From Candidatus Nanopelagicaceae bacterium (GTDB lineage: Bacteria; Actinomycetota; Actinomycetes; Nanopelagicales; Nanopelagicaceae), in contig JANQVH010000002.1 of assembly GCA_030730425.1 (NCBI GenBank), positions 1-51,440 of the forward strand: a stretch of DNA of 51,440 nt, given 5' to 3'. Below are positions 1 to 8,868 of this stretch, piece after piece. A program made the translations under genes and the position numbers. Every line of letters begins with the position of its first letter. Position 1 is the first letter of the stretch. The notes below the pieces were generated by a model. That model worked only from the letters and a program-made list of their open reading frames with translations. It was not told where the DNA came from and did no database searches.

Positions 1-915
1 AAAGGCGCTGATGTAATTATTATTGGAGCTCCGATAGATAGCGGAACTTCTCATAGATCTGGCGCAAAGTTTGGTCCACAAGCAATTCGTATGGGCGATT
101 ACCTGCCCCATGATGGCGAGAGGCCACATCTTGCATTAAGAATTGATGGGCTAAAAGAGCTAAAGATATTTGATGCCGGAGATCTCTTAATGCCTCCAGG
201 AAATCTTGAAGAGGCGCTACTAGTACTTAAGAAAGCAACAGAGAAGATCTCAAGGGCTGGAGCAATTCCTGTAGTTCTTGGGGGAGATCACTCAATTGCA
301 TCTGCAGATGTTGCAGGAATTGCAGAGCACTTAGGTAAGGGCAGAGTTTCAATGATTCACTTTGATGCCCACGCTGATACGGGAGATCTTCAATTCGGAG
401 CTCTTGTTGGCCATGGAACTCCAATGAGAAGACTTATTGATTCTGGATATGTTCGCGGTGATAGATTTTTGCAATTAGGTCTTCGTGGGTATTGGCCGGA
501 TGAAGTAACTCTAAATTGGATGAGAGATCAAGGAATGCGCTCCTATGAGATGACAGAGATTCATCATCGCGGGCTAACTAAAGTTCTTGATGAATCATTT
601 GCAACTCTTACAAAAGATTGTGATGGCGTATTTCTCTCAGTTGATATTGATGTAGTTGATCCTGGAATGGCGCCTGGAACTGGAACTCCAGAGCCAGGTG
701 GAATGACTTCAAGAGAGCTATTAGAGGCGGTAAGAAGAATCTGTCTAGAACTTCCAGTAGTTGGCATTGATGTTGTTGAAGTATCTCCGCCATTTGATTC
801 GGCCGATATCACAGCAATTCTTGCAAACCGAGTAGTTCTAGAGGCAGTTAGCGCTATTGCAAAGCGAAAAAGAGGCGATACCTACCTGCCAACTCAGAAC
901 TTACTTGATCGTTAA
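1..915 (+). CDS. Ureohydrolase (agmatinase / guanidinobutyrase-like), 5' truncated
   Basis: The frame is open from base 1, so the N-terminus lies outside the window; an internal ATG at 91 is not the true start because codons 1-90 already encode the family motif GAPIDSGTSHRSGAKFGPQAI. Metal-ligand motifs of the arginase/agmatinase family are present: GGDHSIA, HFDAHADTG and SVDIDVVDPGMAPGTGTPE, which carry the His and Asp residues for the dimanganese centre. Such enzymes hydrolyse a guanidino group to urea plus an amine. The family cannot be resolved to substrate by eye; agmatine or 4-guanidinobutyrate are the best candidates. The convergent neighbour is a GABA-type aminotransferase, which would consume the product in either route. 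The stop overlaps that gene's stop by four bases. Confidence 0.88.
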   Translation, partial: KGADVIIIGAPIDSGTSHRSGAKFGPQAIRMGDYLPHDGERPHLALRIDGLKELKIFDAGDLLMPPGNLEEALLVLKKATEKISRAGAIPVVLGGDHSIASADVAGIAEHLGKGRVSMIHFDAHADTGDLQFGALVGHGTPMRRLIDSGYVRGDRFLQLGLRGYWPDEVTLNWMRDQGMRSYEMTEIHHRGLTKVLDESFATLTKDCDGVFLSVDIDVVDPGMAPGTGTPEPGGMTSRELLEAVRRICLELPVVGIDVVEVSPPFDSADITAILANRVVLEAVSAIAKRKRGDTYLPTQNLLDR

Positions 916-2252
916 GCCTGAGCAAGGCCTGCTTCAAGAACTTCTAGAGCTTCTTTAAGAAGGTGCTCTGGCATAACAAGTGGTGGCAGTAGCCTAATTA
1001 CATTGCTATAAGTTCCTGCAGAGAGAATTAAAACTCCATTTTGCTGGCAGTACTTAATAATCGATGTGAGAGCTGTTGGATTTGGCTCTTTGGATCCAGG
1101 AATTACTAATTCAAGTGCCTGCATCGCCCCGCGCCCTCTAACATCTCCAATAATTGGATACTTCTTCTTCATAGCCTCAAGGCTATTTCGCATAATTAAT
1201 CCAAGCTCATTTGCCCGCTCAACTAAGTTCTCTTCCTCAATCGTTGCAATAGCGCCAAGGGCCGCTGCGCAGGCGATAGGTGAACCACCAAATGTCCCAC
1301 CAAGGCCGCTGGCATGGATAGAGTCCATTACATCAGCTCTTCCTGTAACTGCTGCAAGTGGAAGACCGCCTGCAATTCCTTTAGCTGTAGTGATTAGATC
1401 TGGAACGATTGATTCATCTTCGCAGGCAAACATCTGGCCAGTTCTTGCAAAGCCAGTCTGCACCTCATCTGCAATAAAGAGAATTCCATTTTCTTTGCAG
1501 AACTTACTAAGGCCTGGAAGAAATCCTTTGCAAGGAACGATAAAGCCGCCTTCGCCAAGGATTGGTTCGATAACGATGCAGGCAACATTTTGTGCGCCAA
1601 TTTCCTTCTCAATCTTATGAAGCACAGTATCTAAAACTGATTCTTGGCATGACCCAGAGCAGGAATCGCAGCGATATGGATAAGACATTGGCATGCGATA
1701 AACCTCTGGGGTAAATGGCCCAAAACCATCTTTATATGGCATGTTCTTAGCAGTCATCGCCATAGTGAGATTAGTTCTGCCGTGATAGCCATGTTCAAAG
1801 ACAACAACTGCTTGTCGCTTGGTGAAATTGCGAGCAATCTTGACCGCGTTTTCAACTGCTTCAGCACCTGAATTAAAGAGAGCTGATTTCTTTTTATGAT
1901 CTCCTGGAGTCAAACGATTGAGCGCTTCACAGACTTGGATATATCCCATGTAGGGGGCGATCATGAAACAGGTGTGTGTAAATGCTTCTACCTGCTCCTT
2001 CACATTTTTAACAACACGATCAGCTGAGTTTCCAACATTTACAACTGCAATTCCTGCTCCCATATCGATAATGGAGTTGCCATCAACATCAACAATTACC
2101 CCGCCGCCAGCTCTTTCAACTACAACTGGGATAGCCATGCCAAGTGAGGCTGAGACTGCCTCTGCTCTACGCTTAATTAGTTCTTGGGATTTTGGTCCTG
2201 GAATTGAGGTGAGAAGTTTTCTAACCTGCTCGATATGTGGCCCTGAACTCAT
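912..2252 (-). CDS. gabT: Class III aminotransferase, probably 4-aminobutyrate aminotransferase
   Basis: This 446-residue protein has the normal length and motifs of PLP-dependent class III aminotransferases: NSGAEAVENAVKIAR near residue 130, EPILGEGGF, the cofactor-binding ADEVQTGFARTG, and TTAKGIAGGLP with the Schiff-base lysine. Family knowledge points to 4-aminobutyrate:2-oxoglutarate transamination giving succinate semialdehyde; related omega-amino acids (5-aminovalerate, putrescine) are possible substrates. A CxxC pair (RCDSCSGSC) sits in the middle of the protein. The gene converges on the ureohydrolase and diverges from dxr. A TAGAAT box six bases upstream of the ATG suggests a leaderless transcript. 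Confidence 0.85.
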   Translation of the reverse strand: MSSGPHIEQVRKLLTSIPGPKSQELIKRRAEAVSASLGMAIPVVVERAGGGVIVDVDGNSIIDMGAGIAVVNVGNSADRVVKNVKEQVEAFTHTCFMIAPYMGYIQVCEALNRLTPGDHKKKSALFNSGAEAVENAVKIARNFTKRQAVVVFEHGYHGRTNLTMAMTAKNMPYKDGFGPFTPEVYRMPMSYPYRCDSCSGSCQESVLDTVLHKIEKEIGAQNVACIVIEPILGEGGFIVPCKGFLPGLSKFCKENGILFIADEVQTGFARTGQMFACEDESIVPDLITTAKGIAGGLPLAAVTGRADVMDSIHASGLGGTFGGSPIACAAALGAIATIEEENLVERANELGLIMRNSLEAMKKKYPIIGDVRGRGAMQALELVIPGSKEPNPTALTSIIKYCQQNGVLILSAGTYSNVIRLLPPLVMPEHLLKEALEVLEAGLAQA

Positions 2253-2258
2253 CTGCCT

Positions 2259-2299
2259 ATTCTATCTTTTCCATCTATTTAACCTATTTCTGAGAAGAT
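2259..2299. promoter_or_regulatory. Divergent gabT/dxr promoter region with leaderless-type -10 boxes
   Basis: On the minus strand TAGAAT (2259-2264) is followed by six bases and the gabT ATG. On the plus strand GAAGAT (2294-2299) is followed by six bases and the dxr GTG. Neither gene has a Shine-Dalgarno sequence. Spacing of this kind is typical of leaderless actinobacterial transcripts. No convincing -35 boxes are visible, and the plus-strand box is weaker. Confidence 0.5.
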
Positions 2300-2305
2300 G
2301 GACCC

Positions 2306-3442
2306 GTGCGCGATATTGTGATTTTAGGCTCCACCGGCTCTATTGGGGTTCAAGCCTTAGAGGTTATTGCTGCAAACCCTGAGCTCTTTAGAGTAGTTGG
2401 CCTTAGCGCTGGGGGAAATAACTTAACTTTATTGGCCAAGCAGGTTAGAGATTTTAACGTCCCAATCGTTGGAGTTGGTAGCGGAGCGCAAGAATTAAAG
2501 GGCGCTCTATCTGGAGTCAAAGTTATAGATGGAGCCCAAGCCTCAGAGCAGCTTGCATCACTTACCTGCGACTTAGTTCTAAATGCAATCACCGGATCTA
2601 TTGGCCTTGCTCCAACTCTTGCAGCTCTAGCTTCTGGAAATAAAGTAGCCCTTGCCAATAAAGAATCTCTAGTTGCTGGTGGAGATTTAGTGATGGCATA
2701 TGGAAGCGAGAAGATAATTCCAGTTGATTCGGAGCACTCTGCTCTCTTTCAAGCAATGAGCGCAGGGCGAGCCAGTGATGTCTCTAAATTAATTCTTACC
2801 GCAAGCGGCGGCCCTTTTAGAGATCGGCAAGATTTATCTCAAGTGAAATTAGCAGATGCACTTGCCCATCCCACCTGGTCTATGGGGCCAGTTGTCACTA
2901 TCAACTCTGCAACGCTAGTAAATAAAGGTCTTGAGATTATTGAGGCGCACTATCTCTTTGATATCGCCTATTCAAAGATTGAAGCGGTAATTCACCCACA
3001 ATCAATTGTTCACTCACTTGTGGAATTTAAAGATGGCTCAACTCTTGCCCAAGCATCACCTCCTGATATGAAGGGTCCGATTGCATATGCACTTGCTTAT
3101 CCAAATAGAGTAGGCGGGGCTATGGCGCCAATTAATTGGAACGGTAAGCAGAGTTGGGATTTTGAGCCAATAGATGAGAAGAGATTTCCGGCAGTACAAC
3201 TTGCAAGAAGAGCAGGAGCTCTAGGATCTTCTGTTGCTGCAATTTATAACGCAGCAAATGAGGTGGCAGTTGCTGCATTTATGAAGGAGGAGATCGCATT
3301 CACAGCGATAGTAGATACTATTGAAAAGGTTGTGGATAAGTTATCAGCAAGTGCACCTTCTAGAATTAGAGATATCTCAGATGTCAGCGCTATTGAGCAA
3401 GATGCGCGGATCTATGCAAGAGAAGTATTGAAGAAGGGTTAG
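2306..3442 (+). CDS. dxr: 1-deoxy-D-xylulose 5-phosphate reductoisomerase
   Basis: Second enzyme of the MEP isoprenoid pathway, converting DXP to 2-C-methyl-D-erythritol 4-phosphate with NADPH. The 378-residue product begins at GTG and shows the N-terminal Rossmann motif GSTGSIG (residues 8-14), ANKESLVAGG, the metal/substrate motif PVDSEHSALFQ, ASGGPFRD, HPTWSMGPVVTINSATLVNK and HPQSIVHSLVEF. All are diagnostic and complete. It heads a dxr - site-2 protease - ispG cluster, an arrangement also found in mycobacteria. Thirteen bases separate it from the protease gene, so co-transcription is likely. Confidence 0.97.
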   Translation: MRDIVILGSTGSIGVQALEVIAANPELFRVVGLSAGGNNLTLLAKQVRDFNVPIVGVGSGAQELKGALSGVKVIDGAQASEQLASLTCDLVLNAITGSIGLAPTLAALASGNKVALANKESLVAGGDLVMAYGSEKIIPVDSEHSALFQAMSAGRASDVSKLILTASGGPFRDRQDLSQVKLADALAHPTWSMGPVVTINSATLVNKGLEIIEAHYLFDIAYSKIEAVIHPQSIVHSLVEFKDGSTLAQASPPDMKGPIAYALAYPNRVGGAMAPINWNGKQSWDFEPIDEKRFPAVQLARRAGALGSSVAAIYNAANEVAVAAFMKEEIAFTAIVDTIEKVVDKLSASAPSRIRDISDVSAIEQDARIYAREVLKKG

Positions 3443-3455
3443 GGGAAGAGGGATT

Positions 3456-4637
3456 ATGGGATTTCTTGGAGTAATTGCCTTTATTCTGGCTCTGCTTATC
3501 TCGGTGATGATCCATGAATATGGTCATTACATAACCGCTAAGCGTTATGGAATGAGAGTCACTGAATTCTTTGTAGGTTTTGGAAAGCGTCTCTGGTCAA
3601 CCCAGCGTGGTGAGACAGAGTTTGGAATAAAGGCAATTCCTGCCGGCGGCTATTGCAAAATCTCTGGAATGTCGCCAAATGAGGAGTTAGCAGATGAATT
3701 TAAACCAAGAGCTTTTTATCTAGCATCCGCTCCTAAGAAGTTAATAGTTCTTGGGGCTGGATCGTTTCTACATTTTGTTCTAGCTTTTTTTCTCCTTTTC
3801 ACTCTCTTTGCAGGGCTTGGCACATCACAAGTTCTTCCAACTATTTCTCAAGTGCTTCCCTGCGTTCCTAAAGAGAGTACCTGCCAGGCAGGTGATCCAA
3901 TTTCTCCAGCTAAGCGCTCAGGTTTAATGCCGGGAGATGAAATTCTTGGAGTTAATGGTCAAGAGCTTGCCTGGGCAGATTCAGCTGAGATATTGCGAGC
4001 CTCTGCAGAGAGAGAAATAACATTACTAATTAAAAGAGATGGACAAGTAATAAATATTGCCATCACTCCAGCAACAAGAGTTGTTGAGGGAGTTTCCAGA
4101 GGTTTTCTTGGAATCATTAATGAATTTGGTTTAGTTAGACAAAATCCAGTAAAGGCTGTTGCTTCAAGTGCGAGAGCAACTGGAGCAATCTTTGAAGGCT
4201 CCATTAAGGCTCTAATTTCACTTCCATCTCAAATACCTTCCTTGATTGGCCAGACATTTTTTGGGCAGGAGAGAAATTCACAAGGTCTAGTTGGAATTGT
4301 TGGAGTTGCTAGGGCAAGTGGTGAGACAGTTTCAAGCGGAAACTTAAGTATTGGAGAGAAAGTCGCAACATTTATTCTTATCGTTGCATCACTTAATATC
4401 TTTGTAGGAATCTTTAATCTACTGCCAATTCTTCCTCTCGATGGCGGCCATATGGCAGTTGCTAGCTATGAGGCGATAAGGCGAAGAATTGCAGCCATTC
4501 GAGGCAAGGCTGATCCTGGCCCGGTTGATGTGGAGAAGCTCACCCCGATTACCTTGGTGGTCTTTGCCGTTCTTCTAGTTCTGACTGTGATTTTGCTAAT
4601 TGCTGATATTTTCAATCCAATTAACCTCAATCTTTAG
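3456..4637 (+). CDS. rip1: Site-2 intramembrane zinc metalloprotease (RseP/Rip1 family)
   Basis: Peptidase family M50B. The zinc-binding HEYGH is at residues 20-24 inside the first membrane segment. A second hydrophobic segment lies near residues 95-120, followed by a PDZ domain (motif [16 protein letters not shown]) and a C-terminal membrane segment with [12 protein letters not shown], whose Asp (about residue 329) is the third zinc ligand. A final hydrophobic stretch ends the protein. Family members cleave anti-sigma factors or other membrane substrates within the bilayer. Length (393 residues) is normal. Its position between dxr and ispG matches the mycobacterial rip1 locus. The substrate cannot be told from this window, which contains no anti-sigma factor. 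Confidence 0.93.
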   Translation: MGFLGVIAFILALLISVMIHEYGHYITAKRYGMRVTEFFVGFGKRLWSTQRGETEFGIKAIPAGGYCKISGMSPNEELADEFKPRAFYLASAPKKLIVLGAGSFLHFVLAFFLLFTLFAGLGTSQVLPTISQVLPCVPKESTCQAGDPISPAKRSGLMPGDEILGVNGQELAWADSAEILRASAEREITLLIKRDGQVINIAITPATRVVEGVSRGFLGIINEFGLVRQNPVKAVASSARATGAIFEGSIKALISLPSQIPSLIGQTFFGQERNSQGLVGIVGVARASGETVSSGNLSIGEKVATFILIVASLNIFVGIFNLLPILPLDGGHMAVASYEAIRRRIAAIRGKADPGPVDVEKLTPITLVVFAVLLVLTVILLIADIFNPINLNL

Positions 4638-4651
4638 GAGAGAATAGGGCC

Positions 4652-5803
4652 ATGGTTGATCTGGGAATTCCATCTGCGCCGCCGCCAGTTCTCGCCCCGC
4701 GCCGTAAATCTCGCCAGTTAAAAGTTGGAAGAGTTCTAGTTGGGGGAGATGCGCCAGTATCAGTTCAATCGATGTGCACCACACTTACCGCTGATGTTAA
4801 TTCAACTCTGCAACAGATCGCTGAGTTAACTGCTTCAGGATGTCAGATTGTTAGAGTCGCTGTTCCTAGCCAGGATGATGCTGATGCGCTAAAAGATATT
4901 GCCAGAAAGTCCCAGATTCCTGTTATTGCTGATATTCACTTCCAACCAAAATATATCTTTGCAGCAATTGATGCAGGATGCGCCGCAGTTAGAGTAAATC
5001 CTGGAAATATTAAACAATTTGATGACAAGGTAAAGGAAGTTGCTAAAGCTGCAGGAGATGCTGGAATTCCAATTCGCATTGGAGTTAATGCTGGCTCACT
5101 TGATCCAAGGCTTCTATCAAAGTATGGAAAAGCAACCCCTGAGGCTCTAGTTGAATCAGCGCTCTGGGAAGCTGGTCTATTTGAGGAGCATGGCTTTAGA
5201 GATATCAAGATCTCTGTTAAGCATCATGATCCAGTAACGATGATTAAGGCATACCGGCTCCTTGCTGCAAAATGTGATTATCCACTTCACTTAGGAGTAA
5301 CAGAGGCTGGTCCACTCTTCCAAGGAACTATAAAGTCTGCAACAGCATTTGCTGTCTTACTTGCAGAGGGAATCGGCGACACAATTAGAGTTTCACTCTC
5401 TGCTCCTCCAGTTGAGGAAGTTAAAGTTGGTATCTCTATTTTAGAATCTCTTAATTTAAGGCAGCGAAAATTAGAAATTGTCTCTTGTCCATCTTGTGGC
5501 CGCGCTCAAGTAGATGTCTATTCACTTGCAGAGAAAGTACAAGCAGGTCTTGAAGGAATGACAGTTCCACTTCGCGTTGCGGTGATGGGCTGCGTTGTTA
5601 ATGGACCAGGGGAGGCGCGAGAGGCAGATCTTGGCGTTGCATCCGGTAATGGCAAAGGTCAGATATTTGTTAAGGGAGTAGTAATCAAAACAGTTCCTGA
5701 GGCGCAGATTGTTGAAACTTTGATTGAAGAGGCGATGCGCCTTGCAGAGGAGATGGAAGCTGCTGGTGTCGCATCGGGAGAACCAACAGTAAACGTAAAG
5801 TAA
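4652..5803 (+). CDS. ispG: 4-hydroxy-3-methylbut-2-en-1-yl diphosphate synthase
   Basis: IspG (GcpE) is the [4Fe-4S] enzyme that converts MEcPP to HMBPP, the penultimate step of the MEP pathway. The N-terminal TIM-barrel motif is clear ([20 protein letters not shown]), and the C-terminal cluster cysteines are in [11 protein letters not shown] and [18 protein letters not shown]. The 383-residue length is usual for bacterial one-domain-pair IspG. The actinobacterial leader [17 protein letters not shown] follows the ATG. An AGGAGA Shine-Dalgarno lies upstream. It follows dxr and the M50 protease with a 14-base gap, so the three are probably one transcript. Confidence 0.97.
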   Translation: MVDLGIPSAPPPVLAPRRKSRQLKVGRVLVGGDAPVSVQSMCTTLTADVNSTLQQIAELTASGCQIVRVAVPSQDDADALKDIARKSQIPVIADIHFQPKYIFAAIDAGCAAVRVNPGNIKQFDDKVKEVAKAAGDAGIPIRIGVNAGSLDPRLLSKYGKATPEALVESALWEAGLFEEHGFRDIKISVKHHDPVTMIKAYRLLAAKCDYPLHLGVTEAGPLFQGTIKSATAFAVLLAEGIGDTIRVSLSAPPVEEVKVGISILESLNLRQRKLEIVSCPSCGRAQVDVYSLAEKVQAGLEGMTVPLRVAVMGCVVNGPGEAREADLGVASGNGKGQIFVKGVVIKTVPEAQIVETLIEEAMRLAEEMEAAGVASGEPTVNVK

Positions 5804-5808
5804 TTCGC

Positions 5809-5814
5809 TAGGCT
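5809..5814 (+). promoter_or_regulatory. Leaderless-type -10 box for proS
   Basis: TAGGCT is followed by seven bases and the proS ATG at 5822. There is no Shine-Dalgarno sequence in the 18-base gap after ispG. This fits a promoter driving a leaderless proS mRNA. Confidence 0.5.
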
Positions 5815-5821
5815 AAGCGCT

Positions 5822-7546
5822 ATGTTAAAGATGTCATCTCTCTTTCTGCGCACCCTTAGAGATGACCCATCAGATGCCTCAGTTGCTAGCCATAAACTCC
5901 TAGTTAGAGCTGGATATATCCGCCCAATTGCTGCAGGGATATTCTCTTGGCTGCCACTTGGGGTAATTGCTCTTAGAAATGTTGAGAGAGTAATAAGAGA
6001 TGAGATGGATAAGGCAGGCTTTCAAGAAGTTCACTTTCCAGCGCTTCTTCCTAAAGATCCTTATGAGAGAAGTAATCGCTGGGAAGAGTATGGACCAGCT
6101 TTATTTAGGCTCCAGGATCGAAAAGGTAGCGATTATCTATTAGGTCCAACTCACGAAGAGATGTTTACTCTAATGGTTAAGAGCGAGTACTCCTCATATA
6201 AAGATCTTCCACTCTCTATCTATCAAATCCAGACTAAATATCGCGATGAAGCTCGCCCTAGAAGTGGAATTATTCGTGGTCGCGAATTTATTATGAAGGA
6301 TTCCTACTCATTTGATCTAGATGATGCTGGCCTTGAAGTTTCATATCAGAAGCATCGCGCTGCCTACATTTCAACCTTTGATCGTCTAGGACTTAAATTT
6401 AATATTGTCTCTGCAGTCTCTGGGGCTATGGGCGGCTCAAAATCTGAAGAGTTCTTAGCGCCATCACCAACTGGTGAGGATACTTATGTGCTCTGTCCTA
6501 AATGTGGGTATGCAGCAAATGTTGAAGCCATGGTTAGCAAGGTTGGTAAAAAAGAGATAGCAAAAGCGCCAGAGATGGAGCTACTTGATACCCCAGATAC
6601 TCCAACTATTGAAAGCCTTGTTGCAGTTATGAATCAGAAGTATCAAGCAAATGTGAGCGCATCTGATACTTTAAAGAACATCTTGCTGGTGGCAGATGGA
6701 GCAGTAATTTCAATACTAATTCCAGGTGATCGCCAGGTTGATCTAAAGAGAGTTGAAGCAAATCTTGCTGGAGTTAAAGAGCTCCGTTTATTTGAAGATG
6801 GAGATTTTGCAAAAAATCCTGCTCTAGTAAAAGGATATGTTGGCCCGCAAGATGCTAAGAAATTAGGAATTAAGCTCTATGCCGATCCATCAGTTGTTGT
6901 TGGCTCACACTGGATAACAGGTGCTAATACCAAGAATAAACATATGCGCTATGTCACCCATGGTCGCGACTTTAGCGTTGATGGTTTTATTGAAGCAGTT
7001 GAGATTAATCAAGGCGATCCTTGTCCAAGCTGTGATAGCCCAATAATTATTGATCGCGCTATTGAAATTGGCCATATCTTCCAATTGGGTCGAAAGTATG
7101 CACAAGCACTTGATTTAACTGTTCTTGATAGCCAAGGAAAATCACAGGTTGTCACTATGGGCTCATATGGCATTGGAGTCACTAGAGCTCTAGCTGCAAT
7201 TGCTGAGCAGAGCCATGATGAGATTGGCATTATCTGGCCAGATGAGATTGCTCCAGCAAAAGTTCATATCGTGGCAACTGGCAGAGAAGATGAGCCATTT
7301 ATTCAAGCTGAGAGAATTGGAAAAGAGTTAGAGGCAAAAGGCATTAGCGTGATGATCGATGATAGACGCGAGGCTAGCCCTGGAGTTAAATTTAAAGATG
7401 CAGAGCTAATTGGCAATCCTTATATCTTGATCTTTGGTAAGAGTTTGGCTCAGGGTCAAGTTGAATTCCGCATTCGTCGAAGTGGTGAGAAGTCTGAGAT
7501 TGCACTTGGTGAGATCACATCTTATTTAGTTAAATTGCTAGGTTGA
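5822..7546 (+). CDS. proS: Prolyl-tRNA synthetase
   Basis: Class II aminoacyl-tRNA synthetase that charges tRNA-Pro. The 574-residue product is of the bacterial long type. Catalytic motifs include the N-terminal RAGYIRPIAAGIFSWLPLG, motif 2 QIQTKYRDEARPRSGIIRGREF, and motif 3 GSYGIGVTRALAAIAEQ. Between motifs 2 and 3 lies the inserted YbaK/INS editing domain (about residues 220-400) that removes misacylated alanine. The C-terminal anticodon-binding domain starts near KVHIVATG. A CPKCGYAAN pair marks the start of the insertion. Present at the corresponding place in the mycobacterial order between ispG and nusA. Confidence 0.97.
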   Translation: MLKMSSLFLRTLRDDPSDASVASHKLLVRAGYIRPIAAGIFSWLPLGVIALRNVERVIRDEMDKAGFQEVHFPALLPKDPYERSNRWEEYGPALFRLQDRKGSDYLLGPTHEEMFTLMVKSEYSSYKDLPLSIYQIQTKYRDEARPRSGIIRGREFIMKDSYSFDLDDAGLEVSYQKHRAAYISTFDRLGLKFNIVSAVSGAMGGSKSEEFLAPSPTGEDTYVLCPKCGYAANVEAMVSKVGKKEIAKAPEMELLDTPDTPTIESLVAVMNQKYQANVSASDTLKNILLVADGAVISILIPGDRQVDLKRVEANLAGVKELRLFEDGDFAKNPALVKGYVGPQDAKKLGIKLYADPSVVVGSHWITGANTKNKHMRYVTHGRDFSVDGFIEAVEINQGDPCPSCDSPIIIDRAIEIGHIFQLGRKYAQALDLTVLDSQGKSQVVTMGSYGIGVTRALAAIAEQSHDEIGIIWPDEIAPAKVHIVATGREDEPFIQAERIGKELEAKGISVMIDDRREASPGVKFKDAELIGNPYILIFGKSLAQGQVEFRIRRSGEKSEIALGEITSYLVKLLG

Positions 7547-7560
7547 TTTACTAGTTTCTC

Positions 7561-8337
7561 GTGGAAATATCATTTGAAGTAGTTCTGTTTCTAATTCTTG
7601 CAGCAACCTTTGCAGGTCTTGTTGATTCACTAGCTGGTGGTGGGGGGCTAATTCAACTACCAGCTCTTCTAGTTTCACTTCCTGATACCTCGCCTTCAGT
7701 GATTCTTGGAACCAATAAAGTCCCTTCATTTCTTGGCACCTTAGGAGCTACTGCCTCTTACCTAAGAAAGATAAAGCCAGATTTTAAGTTGGCTGCAGTT
7801 ATGGGCCTTCCTGCATTTATTGGTTCAGCCATGGGTGCAAGTGTGGCCACAAAGATTCCAAGAGATGCTTTTAGGCCAATAATTTTATTTCTTCTAATTA
7901 GCGTTGCAATTTACACCTATCTTAGAAAAGAGTTGGGACAGGTAGCTTCTGCAAAATTTGCAGGAAGAAATCGATTTATAATCGGCGCAGCTGTTGGAGC
8001 TGTAATTGGCTTTTATGATGGAATCTTCGGCCCTGGAACCGGATCTTTTCTAATGCTTGCGCTAGTTGCCGTCCTTGGCTTTGCATTCCTTGAAGCATCA
8101 GTGACTGCAAAACTTGTTAATCTTGCAACGAATCTTGGAGCGATTTTAGTTTTTGGCTTTAACTCCCAAATCATCTGGGCGCTGGGATTGACGATGGCGG
8201 TAGGAAATATCCTTGGGGGTTTTATTGGAGCAAAAGTTGGCATAAGAGGTGGCTCAGTTTTGATTCGCAGGGCGTTTCTAGCCGTCACTACCGCCCTGAT
8301 CATCCGCCTTATCTATGACACCTTCCTTAGAGGTTGA
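7561..8337 (+). CDS. TSUP-family membrane permease (TauE/SafE-like)
   Basis: A 258-residue integral membrane protein with about seven or eight hydrophobic segments and the conserved N-terminal motif DSLAGGGGLIQLPALL, typical of the TauE/SafE (DUF81, TSUP) family. A second internal motif, FYDGIFGPGTGSFLMLA, marks the repeated half. Family members export or import sulfite, sulfoacetate, taurine-derived or other small organic anions; the substrate here is unknown. It starts with GTG 14 bases after proS, lies in the same direction, and precedes rimP. No adjacent sulfur-oxidation gene hints at substrate. Confidence 0.85.
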   Translation: MEISFEVVLFLILAATFAGLVDSLAGGGGLIQLPALLVSLPDTSPSVILGTNKVPSFLGTLGATASYLRKIKPDFKLAAVMGLPAFIGSAMGASVATKIPRDAFRPIILFLLISVAIYTYLRKELGQVASAKFAGRNRFIIGAAVGAVIGFYDGIFGPGTGSFLMLALVAVLGFAFLEASVTAKLVNLATNLGAILVFGFNSQIIWALGLTMAVGNILGGFIGAKVGIRGGSVLIRRAFLAVTTALIIRLIYDTFLRG

Positions 8338-8342
8338 AATCT

Positions 8343-8358
8343 GGGCTAGACTTAGCCC
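8343..8358. other. Small inverted repeat between the TSUP gene and rimP
   Basis: GGGCTA-gact-TAGCCC forms a perfect six-base-pair stem just after the TSUP stop codon. It has no T-run, so it is a weak terminator at best or a protein-binding palindrome. rimP begins 39 bases further on with a GGAAG ribosome site. Confidence 0.35.
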
Positions 8359-8397
8359 CACAACTTAACAACAACTAAATAAGTAGGAAGAACTAAA

Positions 8398-8868
8398 ATG
8401 GCTTTGGTAGATAACTTAAACGAGCTTCTTGCTCCAGTAATTAAAGCATCTGGTCTCTTGCTTGAAGAGATAAAAGTAATCCCAGTTGGACGCTCTCGAA
8501 TCATCTCGGTAATAGTTGATCACGAGGAGAGAAATCTAAATCTTGATGAGGTCGCTGCAAGCTCAAGAGTGATATCTGAAATTCTAGAAAACTATAGCCA
8601 GCTCGGTGATAATCCATTTACCCTGGAAGTCACATCTCCTGGAGTTGATCGCCCGCTAGTAAAGGCGCATCAATGGAAGAAAAATCTTGGCCGGCTAATT
8701 TCCATCGTGAAAGTCGATGGAGAAAAGCTAATTGGCCGCCTTAAAAGCCTTGATTTAGATTCAGCCTTACTTGAGGTTAAAAGCGGAGAGGTAAGTATTT
8801 TACTTAGCGAAGTCAAGCGAGCAACTGTTGAGATTGAATTTAATCGCAAAGATGGTGATAAGCGATGA
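8398..8868 (+). CDS. rimP: Ribosome maturation factor RimP
   Basis: A 156-residue protein that matches RimP (formerly YhbC/DUF150) needed for 30S subunit assembly. Recognisable segments are LDEVAASSRVISEIL and the family signature FTLEVTSPGVDRPL, followed by a C-terminal Sm-like beta domain (GRLISIVKVDGEKLIGRL). A GGAAG ribosome site precedes the ATG. The stop overlaps the nusA start in ATGA, implying translational coupling. The rimP-nusA-infB order is widely conserved in bacteria. Confidence 0.93.
   Translation: MALVDNLNELLAPVIKASGLLLEEIKVIPVGRSRIISVIVDHEERNLNLDEVAASSRVISEILENYSQLGDNPFTLEVTSPGVDRPLVKAHQWKKNLGRLISIVKVDGEKLIGRLKSLDLDSALLEVKSGEVSILLSEVKRATVEIEFNRKDGDKR

Noticed and set aside
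1066-1620. 184-codon plus-strand frame within gabT
   Set aside because: It lies opposite a complete, well-conserved aminotransferase and has no recognisable domain or ribosome site.
7561-8337. Sulfur link between the TSUP permease and the SAM riboswitch operon
   Set aside because: The two are 40 kb apart and the TSUP family transports varied anions, so no functional connection can be supported.
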